DNA of 5,516 nt, taken from contig JAQWAJ010000148.1 in assembly GCA_028707745.1 (NCBI GenBank), positions 1 to 5,516 of the forward strand. The letters run 5' to 3'. The notes below the pieces were generated by a model. The model made no database searches. It had not been told where the DNA came from and saw only the letters and a program-made list of their open reading frames with translations. Position 1 is the first letter of the stretch, and every line of letters begins with the position of its first letter. Positions 5,334 to 5,516 of the stretch are shown here, piece after piece. Source of the DNA: Bacteroidales bacterium. Lineage in GTDB: Bacteria > Bacteroidota > Bacteroidia > Bacteroidales > UBA12481. A program made the position numbers and the translations under genes.

Positions 5334-5516
5334 ACCTTTGTTTCTCCATTAAAACTGCAATGAAAAACAGCTCCGGGTTCAAAGCCCGACTTGCTGATCA
5401 GTATCGGTTTAGTGTTATAAATATGGTAAACTCCATATTTAATGATCTGCCCGGCAGGGTTACAGATATGATAGTAAAGGTACTGCTTGGGGGTTAATCC
5501 GGGATTGAGTACGCTG
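5315..5516 (-). CDS. C-terminal end of an unidentified protein (partial)
   Basis: An open frame enters from the right edge and stops at TAG 5317-5315, giving the last 66 residues of a longer protein. Coding character is supported by the absence of stops over 201 bases and by a plausible beta-rich composition: PKQYLYYHICNPAGQIIKYG near the start, ISKSGFEPGAVFHCSFNGET later, end VWEEKK. The order NPAGQIIKYG ... ISKSGFEPG ... NGETKV loosely resembles the type IX secretion C-terminal domain, but the terminal lysine-rich strand is atypical, so this is only a hint. Its end overlaps the start of the beta-barrel gene by 19 bases in a different frame, so the two are probably co-transcribed and perhaps translationally coupled. 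It is too short to assign a function. Confidence 0.6.
   Translation of the reverse strand, partial: SVLNPGLTPKQYLYYHICNPAGQIIKYGVYHIYNTKPILISKSGFEPGAVFHCSFNGETKVWEEKK

Noticed and set aside
5418..5441. A 9-bp inverted repeat (TAAATATGG / CCATATTTA) with a 6-base loop.
   Set aside because: It lies inside a coding region, is AT-rich with no T tract after it, and is readily explained by the codons for KYGVYHIY.

Overview
The window reads as ordinary chromosomal DNA of a Bacteroidota (Bacteroidetes) bacterium. Four things support this: the conserved gldE-gldD pair, a Bacteroidetes-type HU protein, a bacterial geranylgeranylglyceryl phosphate synthase, and promoter-like sites of the TTTG / TAnnTTTG type instead of -35/-10 boxes. 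Ribosome binding sites are weak and there are GTG and TTG starts. Genus cannot be fixed; there are no insertion sequences, CRISPR arrays, tRNAs or rRNAs.

Layout. Left part, minus strand, read right to left: an HU DNA-binding protein (1295-1002), a 30-residue very basic protein of the bS22 / mS38 (AURKAIP1/COX24) ribosomal family (975-883), a strong 19-bp RNA hairpin (865-825), then the first 257 residues of a ribonuclease E/G gene that runs off the left edge (772-1). Positions 1296-1520 form a divergent, AT-rich control region with a promoter candidate in each direction, a poly-T tract and a GC-rich near-palindrome. Middle, plus strand: a compact four-gene operon ssb (1521-1991), gldE (2010-3266), gldD (3273-3878) and a GGGP synthase (3875-4609), with gaps of 18 and 6 bases and then a 4-base ATGA overlap. 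Right part, minus strand: a secreted, probably outer-membrane beta-barrel protein (5333-4599) whose stop overlaps that of the GGGP synthase, preceded by the C-terminal 66 codons of an unidentified gene (5516-5315) that overlaps it by 19 bases.

How it fits together. The minus-strand cluster joins nucleoid structure, ribosome and RNA decay/processing functions. The plus-strand operon joins DNA maintenance (SSB) with envelope functions: GldE and GldD act in gliding / type IX secretion in flavobacteria but are also found in non-gliding relatives, and the GGGP synthase makes an sn-glycerol-1-phosphate ether lipid precursor. In many Bacteroidetes mutY lies just before ssb; here it is missing from that slot.

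No wholly new system is evident. The observations most worth following are the tiny ribosomal protein gene, the strand-asymmetric hairpin before the RNase gene, a terminator-like hairpin plus T tract inside the first 30 codons of gldE, and the GGGP synthase translationally coupled to gldD.
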